Assembly: GCA_036172665.1 (NCBI GenBank) | Contig: CM069870.1 | Location: forward strand, 25,084,001 to 25,148,000 | Reading direction: 5' to 3' | Source of the DNA: Prosopocoilus inquinatus | Taxonomy: Eukaryota; Arthropoda; Insecta; Coleoptera; Lucanidae | DNA length: 64,000 nucleotides | Shown here: positions 52,101 through 59,800 of the stretch, one piece after another | How the letters are laid out: each line of letters begins with the position of its first letter | Position numbering within the stretch: the first letter of the stretch is position 1 | The notes under the pieces: model-generated | Database searches by the model: none | Told to the model about the DNA's origin: nothing | What the model saw: only the letters and a program-made list of their open reading frames with translations | Translations under genes and position numbers: made by a program

Positions 52101-54715
52101 ATATTTATAATTTTACATTTTTGTATATCTGTTGATGTGGGAAGATTGTGAAATTAGGAAAGTTGCATGTTGAATCTCCTCAGTCAATTGTGAAACTTTA
52201 TTGATTTTTAATCAATAAAGTATACAGAAATACAGTATAGTACAGGCAACCATATAAACTGCTGACTTTATTGGTTTGCCTGTATTAAGGAGTTTTTTGT
52301 TGGCAAAATCTAATCGCGATTGTGATTCTTATTTTTAGAAAATGAGTCTATCTAATAAAAACGCGTTCGATATTGATGTGCTTGACTATTTTTGAATTGT
52401 TTGATCAATAAATCAAAGTGCAATGGCGCAGTGCTAAGCAGGTAGAAATATCAATTATATTGAGAAATGTATTAGTTGGATTTTTTTTCATAGAAACATG
52501 CAATTCATTATCCTTACACCTCTTATTAATTAATTCTTACCGTGCTAATACACAACTTAAGAACAGTAGGAAACAGAGAAAGAAGTTAAATAAAAAAAAG
52601 GAAACTAAGGGAAACTAAACAAAAGTAACAGAAATATAAATGTAAATAGTTTGAGACTCTTTTTGAAAAGTCGTTTAAAGCTTTCGTTAAACATCTTAAA
52701 GCAACTCATGTTATATATATATTTTAATGTACATATGAATCTATTTTTAATGCAACATAGTATTTAAGAGGTAGAGCCAGAATGTTTATAAACGATGGCG
52801 TTGATATCTTGGACTGAATACAGCAAACTTGTAGACCTTTAATTATTTTAAAAGGGTCTTTTTTCTCTTTCTTTATTTAGTATTTTTTTTAATGCCTGCA
52901 CACGCATTTTCGTAAAGACTAAATTTGGTAAATCGTTTCACAAACAGCATTGAAGACGACTTCATCACCTGGAAAGACAGATTCTGGCCGGCCGTTTGCG
53001 AGTTCTTCGGCATTGAATCGACCGGTGAGGACGTCAGCATCCGCCAGTACAGGCTCGAAGAATTCAAAGATGAAATACCCGACCGTATTTACACCGGGGA
53101 AATGGCAAGACTCCATTCTCTTAAAAACCAAAGACCGTAAGTGGTTTTATTACATTTTACATTTTTTCAATCTCAACTTTCGGTTTATGTTTTCGTAGCA
53201 ACACACAACTATTGTTTCCGTGTCAAAAAACTGAAGATTAAAGTTAACTTGTGATTGTAATGCCCGATCTTCCACTTCCTTATAAACGTATCTGCCAAAT
53301 AATATCCTTGGAAACCATGGTCAGTGGATATAATTGTCTCCACGGATATTGTCTGGCAAATATATTTATAAAGAGGTAAAAAGATCGAGCATGAAACTAG
53401 TTGGCCCTGAGGGGTGAATTTAAATTAAAAATGTAATATTTTCCCAGACCCTTCGATGCTAAAAATCCATTCCTCGCCAAGGTCTTGGTCAACCGCGAGT
53501 TGCACAAAGAAGGTGATCGTTCTTGTATGCACATCGAGTTTGACATCGATGGTTCCAAAATGCGTTACGACGCCGGCGATCACGTCGCCGTTTACCCAAT
53601 TAATGATGAGGAGCTGGTGAACAAGATTGGAAAGTTAACCAACACGGATCTAGACACAATCTTCACCCTGACGAATACCGATGAGGAATCGAGCAAGAAG
53701 CATCCGTTCCCTTGCCCCTGTTCCTACAGGACTGCTTTGACTCACTACCTCGATATTACAATGAATCCAAGAACCCACGTCCTCAAGGAATTATCCGAGT
53801 ACGCGACTGACGCCGCTGAAAAGGAGAAGCTCAAACTCATGGCGAGCACTTCGCCTGAAGGCAAGGCTCTGTACCAGCAATGGATCAACAACGACAATCG
53901 AAATATTGTTCATATACTTGAGGACCTTCCAACTTGCAAACCCGCTCTGGATCACCTTTGTGAACTTCTGCCTCGCTTACAACCCCGTTACTACTCGATA
54001 TCTTCCTCTCCAAAACTGTATCCAAACACCGTGCATATCACCGCAGTCGTTGTGGAATACACCACTCCGACTAAAAGAGTTAACAAAGGCGTTGCCACCA
54101 CTTGGCTAGCAAGGAAACATCCTCAACCTGATCAGGAACCTCCAACAGTCCCCATCTTCATCAGAAAATCTCAGTTCAGGCTGCCAGCGAAACCGCAAAC
54201 CCCTATTATTATGGTTGGGCCTGGTACGGGCTTCGCCCCTTTCCGCGGATTCATCCAAGAGAGGAATTTCTCCAAGAAGGAAGGCCAAAACGTGGGCGAG
54301 ACCATTCTATACTTCGGGTGCAGAAAACGATGCGAGGATTTCATTTACGAGGAGGAGCTCCTGCAATACGAGAAGGACAACGCAATCACTTTGCATTGTG
54401 CCTTCTCGAGAGACCAAGCGCATAAAGTTTACGTCTCTCATTTAATGGAGAAGAACTGCGAGGAATTGTGGAGGGTCATCGGGGAAAACAACGGACACCT
54501 TTATATTTGCGGGTAAGTAATCAAAGTTTGCTTCTGCTTGATTCCTCACATTAATACTTGGTGTTGGCAGTGATGCCAGACATATGGCCAACGACGTTCG
54601 CAACGTGATATCAAAAGTGCTGATGGAGAAGGGTAAGATGGATGAGCAACAGGCCGCTGCCTACTTGAAGAAAATGGAAACGCAAAAGAGATTGTCCGCT
54701 GATGTTTGGAGTTAA
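31009..54715 (+). CDS. Cpr: NADPH-cytochrome P450 reductase, complete, 7 coding exons
   Basis: CPR moves electrons from NADPH through FAD and FMN to microsomal P450s, haem oxygenase and cytochrome b5 at the ER membrane. Coding exons are 31009-31181, 31244-31436, 31496-31645, 49775-49899, 52948-53136, 53448-54512 and 54571-54715. All have GT-AG junctions and matching phases, and sum to 2,040 bp (679 aa), the usual insect length. Visible features: membrane anchor at about 24-41; FMN loops SQTGTGEE (89-96), [10 protein letters not shown] (141-150) and [11 protein letters not shown] (175-185); FAD motif RYYSISSS (457-464) and GVATT (491-495); NADPH motifs [11 protein letters not shown] (534-544) and SRDQ (597-600); catalytic S460, C631, D676 and the terminal W678-S679. 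Nothing is missing or broken. Intron 4 is 18,129 bp and intron 5 is 3,048 bp, while the others are 59-311 bp. Confidence 0.97.
31244..31436 (+). CDS. Cpr: CPR coding exon 2: start of FMN domain
   Basis: Residues 59-122 carry the phosphate-binding loop [12 protein letters not shown]. The donor ATG|GTACGG is phase 0. Confidence 0.95.
31496..31645 (+). CDS. Cpr: CPR coding exon 3: FMN domain, [10 protein letters not shown] loop
   Basis: Residues 123-172, ending SGLNYA. The donor is GCG|GTGAGT. A repeat end (TATAGGGTGTTCCC) begins only about 25 bp into the following 18-kb intron. Confidence 0.95.
31672..31700. repeat. Direct repeat bracketing the LINE, left copy
   Basis: TAGGGTGTTCCCAAATTTGA followed by GTCGTTA recurs as CAGGGTGTTATCAAATTTGA plus GTCGTTA at 33835-33861, on the far side of the dead LINE. 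The motif resembles the TIR of the 20218-20690 MITE, so these are probably two element ends in the same orientation and not a LINE target duplication. Confidence 0.5.
31985..33652 (+). mobile_element. Dead non-LTR retrotransposon (LINE) fragment, RT only
   Basis: Successive frames read reverse transcriptase of the insect CR1/Jockey-like type: [16 protein letters not shown] and [16 protein letters not shown], then [22 protein letters not shown] (about 32610), and the catalytic YADD at 32696-32707, then [16 protein letters not shown]. The frame breaks near 32050, 32276-32435 and 33050-33170, and no endonuclease precedes it, so it is 5'-truncated and inactive. The 3' part (about 33404-33630) holds two tandem copies of a block of about 128 bp (TTTGTGATCT...CCCGAATGTATTCACA) and ends in a short CTACTATTACTACTACTA tail. 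It sits sense-oriented in CPR intron 4. No restored protein is implied. Confidence 0.85.
33946..34079. mobile_element. Palindromic MITE (TTAGGCCCAGTTTT family), copy 1
   Basis: GCGGTTCAACTTTGAACCGA on the left pairs with CGGCTCAAAGTTAAACCG on the right. Termini are TTAGG and CCTTA. Nearly the same sequence stands at 61456-61574, and one end of another copy starts at 63967. Confidence 0.7.
34080..35059. other. CPR intron 4, AT-rich, nothing identified
   Basis: No exon-like frame on either strand and no clear repeat end. Confidence 0.35.
35060..36430. repeat. A-rich degenerate tandem block in CPR intron 4
   Basis: It shares the AAAAGACGATCA(A/G)TTGAT and GTCAAATCGAAT(A/G)AA units with the core of the 24098-25802 element. 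Internal units recur (about 35180-35400, 35510-35720, 35860-36250). A run of 17 G interrupts it at 35984-36000. No TIR is visible at its edges. Confidence 0.6.
35984..36000 (+). repeat. Homopolymer run of 17 G
   Basis: G17 inside very AT-rich sequence. It can form a G-quadruplex, and its length is prone to assembly error. Confidence 0.8.
36572..36809. mobile_element. TA-flanked MITE (CAGTCGAAAGCAAAAA family), copy 1
   Basis: The left end CAGTGGAAAGCAAAAAAATA and the right end (inverse CGGCCCAAAGCAAAAAAATA) are followed inward by inverted CAATTA(T/C)AGTTTCCTGTAA. TA lies on both sides (36570-36571, 36810-36811), as for Tc1/mariner. Further copies are at 45041-45291 and 56198-56430. Confidence 0.75.
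36810..39022. other. CPR intron 4: AT-rich, with repeat remnants
   Basis: 38146-38215 matches the right end of the 24.1-25.8 kb hAT-like element in reverse (CCCAACC, oligo-T, AAGCATCGACCCC). 38352-38470 is a distant relative of the 312-bp family (GATTGCAGTAGGGCTCTCAA, CATCAGCAGAAGAC) framed by inverted AAAGCTTGTA. A purine-rich run lies at 38625-38690. No exons are seen. Confidence 0.45.
39023..39833. mobile_element. hAT-type non-autonomous element with perfect 8-bp TSD
   Basis: TIRs of at least 20 bp: AGACTGCGGAAGTTTAGGCA at the left and its exact inverse at the right. ATCATTAT precedes (39015-39022) and follows (39834-39841). It is 811 bp with several AGGCAC/AGGCGCC boxes inside and no transposase. 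It is inserted in a unit of the tandem duplication that continues downstream. Confidence 0.85.
40070..42193. repeat. 1.07-kb tandem duplication in CPR intron 4
   Basis: Unit 1 (40070-41138) and unit 2 (41139-42193) both start GTAAGACAATTAAATCGAAA and end TTAGTTAAAA(A/G)AAAGAATTTCA, and align along the whole length with few differences. Each holds three AGAGCGCC(A/C)(T/C)CTCTT boxes about 140-190 bp apart. A decayed earlier unit starts at 39852 and is the target of the hAT insertion. The 60-70-codon ORFs inside occur in both units and are chance frames. Confidence 0.85.
42458..42541. mobile_element. Short TA-flanked MITE (CAGTCGCGATCA type)
   Basis: CAGTCGCAATCA at the left and TGATCGCGACTG at the right, with TA on both sides (42456-42457 and 42542-42543). 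84 bp, non-coding. Confidence 0.6.
43226..43477. repeat. 136-bp tandem duplication
   Basis: GAAGCTTTCAACAACCGGAA at 43226 recurs at 43362, and the copies stay alike through CATTTGAAAATATAATTCAG, CATTGCCAACTCAAA and TTTTTATTCGAATTATTTTA. Confidence 0.75.
44024..44388. mobile_element. MITE, second copy of the 2310-2603 family
   Basis: It starts TTAAGGTACTAAATCGACAC, has CTATCTATCCTTGTCGCACA inside as the first copy does, and ends CCTGAACACG...TAACCTTA. It carries about 60 bp of extra sequence in the middle. Confidence 0.7.
44500..44670. repeat. Short copy of the 312-bp family
   Basis: GTGCAAATCGTTTTTGATTG joins directly to CTTTCATTATGCTTTGACAG, GCCGCCTTGCATGGGGGAC and AGCGATAGTAAGATGTCGCT. 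The half unit with the CAGCTGTTTCAG box is deleted. Confidence 0.7.
45041..45291. mobile_element. TA-type MITE (CAGTCGAAAGCAAAAA family), copy 2
   Basis: The left end is CAGTCGCAAGCAAAAAATAG and the right end ends GCTTTCGACCG followed by TA. Inside stand the inverted TTACAGTTTCCTGTAATT boxes. The 104-codon frame that overlaps it is not a gene. Confidence 0.75.
45292..46619. other. CPR intron 4: AT-rich with one small foldback
   Basis: 45701-45842 is a foldback in which ATACAGATTGAATC pairs with GATTCAATCTGTAT, and CAACTAGGCAG with CTACCTAGTTA. A hAT-like end CAGTGTTGCCAA stands at about 46331. No exon was seen. Confidence 0.45.
46620..46751. repeat. Near-perfect hairpin, about 50-bp stem, 27-bp loop
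   Basis: TATAAGCAATATTTGATTTG at the left returns as CAAATCAAATATTGCTTATA at the right, with ACTCACAATCCTTTTC as the inner stem. The right arm is about 5 nt longer in the oligo-T part. It could be a very short MITE or, if transcribed, a small-RNA hairpin. Confidence 0.7.
46752..47053 (+). other. Stretch with a 70-codon ORF of uncertain reality
   Basis: 46793-47005 starts at an ATG in good context (GCCATGG). It reads a charged N-half ([20 protein letters not shown]) and a hydrophobic middle ([12 protein letters not shown]). I recognise no family. It lies in CPR intron 4 between two repeats. Confidence 0.2.
47054..48539. mobile_element. Non-autonomous hAT-like element, copy B (CAGGGTTGCCAGA family)
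   Basis: The left end is CAGGGTTGTCAGAG and the right end CTGGCAACTCTG. AAAGGAGT precedes and AAAGGAAC follows, a partly decayed 8-bp duplication. The right half is A-rich and aligns with copy A at 2259-3641. A small hairpin (AAAATCTTGCACAAA/TTTTGTACAAGATTTT) lies near 47997-48033. Confidence 0.7.
48540..49774. other. CPR intron 4, last part, nothing identified
   Basis: AT-rich, no repeat ends or exons recognised. It ends with the acceptor TTTGTTTTTCAG of CPR coding exon 4. Confidence 0.4.
49775..49899 (+). CDS. Cpr: CPR coding exon 4: FMN domain end
   Basis: Residues 173-213 ([13 protein letters not shown] to ELGLGDDDA), with D210 at the position that contacts FMN in the family. It resumes the frame of the previous exon exactly after the 18-kb intron. 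Confidence 0.95.
50319..52290 (+). repeat. Hairpin-bearing degenerate satellite in CPR intron 5, 7 units
   Basis: A core of about 40 nt, AGGCAAC(C)....GGTTGCCTATA(N)TAAGG, stands near 50319, 50660, 51146, 51378, 51681, 51910 and 52241, 225-490 bp apart. Between cores the sequence is alignable but decayed (blocks such as CATTAATTGTTTATAATATT, TTCATTAATACAAGT and TCTGAAATCAG). The ends of the core are complementary, so each folds as a stem-loop. The same unit occurs at 55.8-57.4 kb, and inverted at 61.0-62.5 kb. Confidence 0.8.
52948..53136 (+). CDS. Cpr: CPR coding exon 5: FMN-linker junction
   Basis: Residues 215-276 ([14 protein letters not shown] to HSLKNQR). The first base completes N214 and the last two bases begin P277. 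Confidence 0.95.
53262..53391. mobile_element. Foldback element filling most of CPR intron 6
   Basis: CGATCTTCCACTTCCTTATA pairs with TATAAAGAGGTAAAAAGATCG, and TCTGCCAAATAATATCC with GGATATTGTCTGGCA. It is 130 bp of a 311-bp intron and would bring the splice sites close together in the pre-mRNA. Confidence 0.65.
53448..54512 (+). CDS. Cpr: CPR coding exon 6: linker, FAD and most of the NADPH domain
   Basis: Residues 278-631, in one 1,065-bp exon. It holds [26 protein letters not shown], the NADPH-phosphate contacts S597/R598/K603, and C631 at its very end. Confidence 0.96.
54571..54715 (+). CDS. Cpr: CPR coding exon 7: C-terminus
   Basis: Residues 633-679, starting DARHMANDV and ending SADVWS then TAA. 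The family's terminal Trp, which stacks on the flavin, is kept. Confidence 0.95.
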
Positions 54716-54746
54716 TTCCCGGTGTCAGACGAACGTATATTAAATT

Positions 54747-54752
54747 AATAAA
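54747..54752 (+). terminator. Proximal poly(A) signal of CPR
   Basis: AATAAA 32 bp after the stop. A second AATAAA at 55118-55123 would give a 3' UTR about 370 bp longer. Confidence 0.5.
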
Positions 54753-55117
54753 ATAATACCTAATTCACTTTTACTATAAATGATGTTTTAACGCTACTTC
54801 AGTTAAATCTAATTATATTTATTCTTTTTTTGTCGTCTAGACGGTGCTGACAAAACGATTGGTATTCTTTTGTGTTATGTAAATATATGTATGTAAATGA
54901 AAATTATTACATCACTATCTCGTCAACTTCAGAGCAAAAAAAAAATTCTGCAGTATTTTTGCAGTATGAGGTCCAATGAGAAAGCAAGAAATCATTCCGT
55001 GTTATTATTATTAGTGTTGTTAATGCATCATGATTACGTGTTATTTATAATTATTGTGCTTATAAGGATGGGTTTACTGTATGTCATCCATTTTAAGACA
55101 ATTTCTATGTTTGTTGT

Positions 55118-55123
55118 AATAAA
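55118..55123 (+). terminator. Distal poly(A) signal of CPR
   Basis: AATAAA on the + strand, about 95 bp before the stop codon of the converging receptor gene. Cleavage here would give a 3' end close to, or overlapping, the other gene's 3' end. Confidence 0.4.
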
Positions 55124-55192
55124 ACATAAATATTTCATTGGCTGGAGTTTTTTTTTTTAACTTCACAAAATATTCTTTTATAGTCTAAAGGT

Positions 55193-55198
55193 TTTATT
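55193..55198 (-). terminator. Poly(A) signal of the CUB/LDLa receptor gene
   Basis: AATAAA on the minus strand, 21 bp downstream of the TAA at 55219-55221. Confidence 0.5.
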
Positions 55199-55218
55199 CA
55201 ATTTTACGTTATAGTTAG

Positions 55219-55415
55219 TTAACCATCTGTCGAGGAGTAGAGAGTTAAATTGGACGCCGAGAAGATTCTTCTGGAAACAGACGAGCGAACTGAATTAAAG
55301 TTTGAATTCTGCCAATCCTTGAGTTCGTACAGCACACGCCTTGTGAACAATTTCTCTTTAATACTTCTACATTTTGGCAAGTCAATGTTTAACGAATCCA
55401 TCAAGTTTTTAGCTC
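55219..55415 (-). CDS. Receptor exon 12: C-terminal tail and stop
   Basis: Residues 637-700: [20 protein letters not shown] to TLYSSTDG, then TAA. The acceptor is TTTATTTTCAG|GA. Confidence 0.75.
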
Positions 55416-56814
55416 CTGAAAATAAATGTGTTTAATTGTATATATATATTTTTTAATTTAGGAAACTCGCCTTCAAATGTGATGGATGCAGTTGATTTTA
55501 ACTGAATCTTACTTCTGCATCGTCTTAAACTAGGACTCACGTTCTCTGAATTTGATTTCTCAACCGCTTTCTCTGAGTTGCAGACTGTAGAAGTGCTAGC
55601 AGAATTTTGGGAGGGATCGTTTTCGTTATGGTTTGGAGTTTTTGCTCCCTGTGAATCTATCCTAAAAGCGTGTGTTTCGATGTTTAACCAAGCTGCACCC
55701 CAAGTTAAAATTAATTTTCTTTAATTCTTAAGTAATTTAATTAATAACTTTTATTTCTGCAGGGGACTTTTTAGTTTTGTTCGTTTTCGGAAATTGGAAA
55801 GAAATGAAAAATTATTTTTAATATTAGAAAATAATTCTGAAAGTTGCATATCGACAAATCAAAGTTCATAACGCTTTTAGTATAGGCAACCGTACGATAG
55901 ACGTGTTCGTTAGGTTGCCTATAATGAGGTTTCTTTTTTAACATCTATTATTTTTAAACAAACAGACGTTTTATTAAAACATTAATTGTTTATAATATTT
56001 AAAAGTAATTCAATGATTTTCTTCATTAATACAAGTGAAATTAAAAAAAAATTTAATAGTTTTTTTTATAATTTTGTTTGTGTTCCGACATCGGAAAAAG
56101 CTGGAAAGTTTTAGTCAGTTGTAAATGTTCATGAGTTTCGCAAGATTGTTTAAACATTTAAAAATGCGTAAAGTGACATAATAATCAATTACCAATAATC
56201 GAAAGCAAAAAATACTAAACAATTACAGTTTCCTATAATTATTCCTTGTCCAAAATGATACTGTTTAATTAAGAAATCACAGCTTTTATAAAAGCTTTGA
56301 GCTAGTTAAATATGAAGCTTTTAAAGTATTTTTTAAGTGTCATATGTGAACTTGTATTCAAACAGTACTATTTTGAAGAAAGAACGATTACAGGAAACTG
56401 TAATAGTCTGCTAGTTTTTGCTTTCGACTGTAATCATTGTAAAAATTTATATGTATATACCTCTTACCGCCTTTAATCTTCTCTACGAATATTAATATTA
56501 ACTCTTTCCCTGTGCTTTTTAGCAATTTTTCATTGTGGTAAGTGTTAACGTTTTTGTTATTACAAAGACTTTTCAAGCTAATTTTAGCTACAATCTGCAT
56601 TTTTAACAGAAAAAAATATTCTTAAAGCCTTTAGCATAGGCAACCATTCAAACGGCATGTACACTGGGTTGCTTATAATATAGTTAGGTTTCTTATTTTT
56701 ATAGAAAAAATAAAATATTACGTTTTAAGTAAGCAGTCAGAAAAGTTATTAAAATTGATTTTCTTTCATTTTGAAGGACTTTTAATGGCTCACCATTAAC
56801 ACAGATGAATATTA

Positions 56815-56859
<45 letters not shown>

Positions 56860-59800
56860 CTTTGTACGTTATTCCTCCACTTTTCCAAATCAGGCGGATT
56901 TGGAAAATTGTTTAAGCATTTAAAAATTTGTAAAGTTGCGTCAACAATGAATTGTGAAAGCTTATAAATCTTATGACACAAAAAATAATACTTACCGCCT
57001 TTAATGCAGGCAACCATCTAAACGGCCGAGTTCTTGGGTTGCCGATAGGTTTCCTCTTTTTTTTTAATCTAATTTATTATTTTTAACAAGCAAATTATTC
57101 ACATTAATTGTACATAATATTTCAAAGTAAGTCAACAATTTTCTCCGTTAATACAACCGGTTAAATTAAAAAGAGAAATAGATTAATATTTTTTTAACGT
57201 CTATTATTTCTTTTCTGAAATCAGAAAGCACTGGCAAGTTGTTCGAACATTTAAAATTAACCTCTGTCAATTGAAAAAAGTTTCCGTTTCTAGTCAAGAA
57301 CAAATTCTGGCCGCCTTTAACGCAGGCAACCGTCCAAACCGTCGTGTTCATCGGTTTGCCTAGCTTAACGCTTTTTGTCGAAATAATTCAATTTATTTAT
57401 TTTTAGATAAACTTGCACGCTATTAATATTAATTAGTTTTAATTTTAAAAAGCAATTCAACGATTTCTTCATTAATACGGTATTCATTAAAATAAATTAA
57501 TAAATTATAACAAATTTTTGTACGTTTGAATACAATTCTTTGTATTCGGGGTCTGTTTAAAGATTAAAAAGAGTTTTTTTATTCAGTTTTAAAATTGCAT
57601 AAACAAAATAATTCAAATATCTTGGGGGATTCGAATGAAATTAATTTAAATCTCAACTGATTATGATTTAGGTTTAATCACATAAAAATATGTAGCACGT
57701 ACTTACCTGGGTTTTGTAACAGATTTTCTTTTGCTATTTCTCTTTACTGACTTCTTAACTCGTCGTTTTACAACTTCCTTATAATCCGGGGGTGCTTCAT
57801 ATTTCGGTGGAACATCATCCACGATAATTTCTTCCTCCTCTTCAACCCCCAACGAGCTTTCTGAGGGTGACACTCGCGTAATAATAAAACTAAGCAAATT
57901 TATTTCCACGTTTAATCATACCCAAGAAATCGTTGATGGCTTGGAAGTGATTCTGCAAGTGCCTGTGGTTGTTGCTCCTGACGTTAATCCGATACAACAC
58001 GATGATCAACGACAGCATCAAACTCAAAAGTGCTGAATTGTGTGCCACTTATTCCACTATGTAAAATTAATTAATAATAATAAACTTACCTAAGCTGCTG
58101 ATTATGAATATGATTGTAACCGTCTTTATATCGAAGTATCTTTTGCTGTTTGCAAAGTAGAAGTTTGCTGTTTGCTGTCTTTGGGGCGCTCTACCTTCTG
58201 AAGAAGAACTTTTTAGGTCTACATAAACACACGTACTTATATTTATTTCTACTTAAGGAATTGTTTGGTGATTATTGATTAAAATAATAGCTAATCAAGC
58301 TAATACTGTAAGAAATTAATTGTGCAGACCCTGAGAACATGTGTCCGGTTCATCACTGTTATCTCCGCAGTGGTTGAAGCCATCGCAGTAAAGCAAAGTG
58401 GAAATACACCTTCGATTGTGGCATGAAAAATCTGATACCGAAGAACAATCTGCAAAGACGTAATTCACGAGAAATCCAGGAAACCCGGTTAAAAAAATTA
58501 CTTGCGTAACTGATTGCAGCGTAAACAATTTCTAGCATCGATTCCGCTTGAAAGCTTGCCTTCAAACTCACATAAAACCCTTCGTTTACAGAAACGAGGT
58601 GTTCTTTCCCTGGAAGAATACTTTGGGGGAAATACGTGAGGGTTTCCACCGTTTCCCCAGTTGACGTTGAACCCTGTCGGATTACCAGCGTTGCAGAGTC
58701 TACGAAAGGGAGCTTTGATGTACACATAAGTAATATCGATTAGTCATCTTAGGTACCAAAATTTTTAAGCTTTGTTACTCTGACATATAAATGAGTTTTT
58801 GCGAAGAGGTAACTCTGGATGGGCCTGATGATCCAAATGCAGTCGTAATACACCGTTCCATTTTCTATCATATTCATCATGCTAATTCGCCCACCTAAAT
58901 TATTGACGTAACCACCACAAGCTAAAGAAAATAAGGAATGCGGTTGTGGTTGTTTTAGAAAAAAAATCCCTTCTTCATGCACCTGTGTTTATGTTCTTCA
59001 CCGACGGTAGTTCATTTTCAAAAAGAAACGAGTAAGTAGCTTTAAATCCCAAGTTAATTCCACCGTTGGCATAAAATTTCATCCTTAACATAGGGCCGGG
59101 GCTAATTAGAATAGGTGGCCGAAATGCAGAGCCTGAAGCAATGAAAATTCTCTCTCCTTTCCAATCAGAAAACTAAAAGGGGAAAACTCCATTTGCAACT
59201 TAACTCTCTTAACTTTACTCAGGGAGTGGGCACATACTTCAACGATGGAGTATTTAGATATTTGAAAGTCGGTGAATATTATCACGATCTTGCAAGACTG
59301 CACGCCCTTGCATTTCATAACGTACTCAATGCTTATGTCTCTTGGATAATATTTTGGGAAGAAGGGGGTCGTTATGTATCGCTGTGTATTCTTGACTCCT
59401 TTGAAATCTGGAGACCCCTCGATTAAATACTGGTTTTCTACAACGGTACACGATAAATATTTTGCATGCAAAAAAGCAAGCGCTTACTTCTTGCAAAATA
59501 TTTCAAGGAGAAAGCGAGCTCATAATTCGAAGTGTAAACAAATTTCACCGTCACATCCCTCGTCTGGCTGATATAAAACAGCGATGCGTTGCTGCTTTCG
59601 ATGAAGTCTCCGCAGAATTGTTGCCTGGATAGGTCAGCGTAAGGCACTTCGAAAACTAGGACGTGGTCACACAGGCAATCGTCTGATGAAGAAAAGTCCC
59701 CGGAGCAGCTGCGAGAGATATTTAAAAAACTGAAAAAGATTTTAACCATTTTTAAAATTGCTGAGAATATTCTGACTTACGCAAACTGAAGAAAAATAAC

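Larger units (their letters stand above)
55882..57362 (+). repeat. Hairpin-bearing satellite in receptor intron 10, 4 units
   Basis: Cores stand at about 55882, 56637, 57008 and 57323 (for example AGGCAACCGTCCAAACC...GGTTTGCCTA), in the same orientation as in CPR intron 5. The spacing of 315-370 bp is clear for the last three; the gap between the first two is enlarged by the inserted 56198-56430 MITE. Confidence 0.8.

Noticed and set aside
52873..53198. ORFs in other frames across CPR exon 5
   Set aside because: Antisense or shifted shadows of the real exon.
55250..55435. 61-codon plus-strand ORF
   Set aside because: Antisense shadow of receptor exon 12, which is supported by phase and splice sites.
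59193..59571. Plus-strand ORFs of 65-77 codons
   Set aside because: Antisense shadows of receptor exons 2 and 3.
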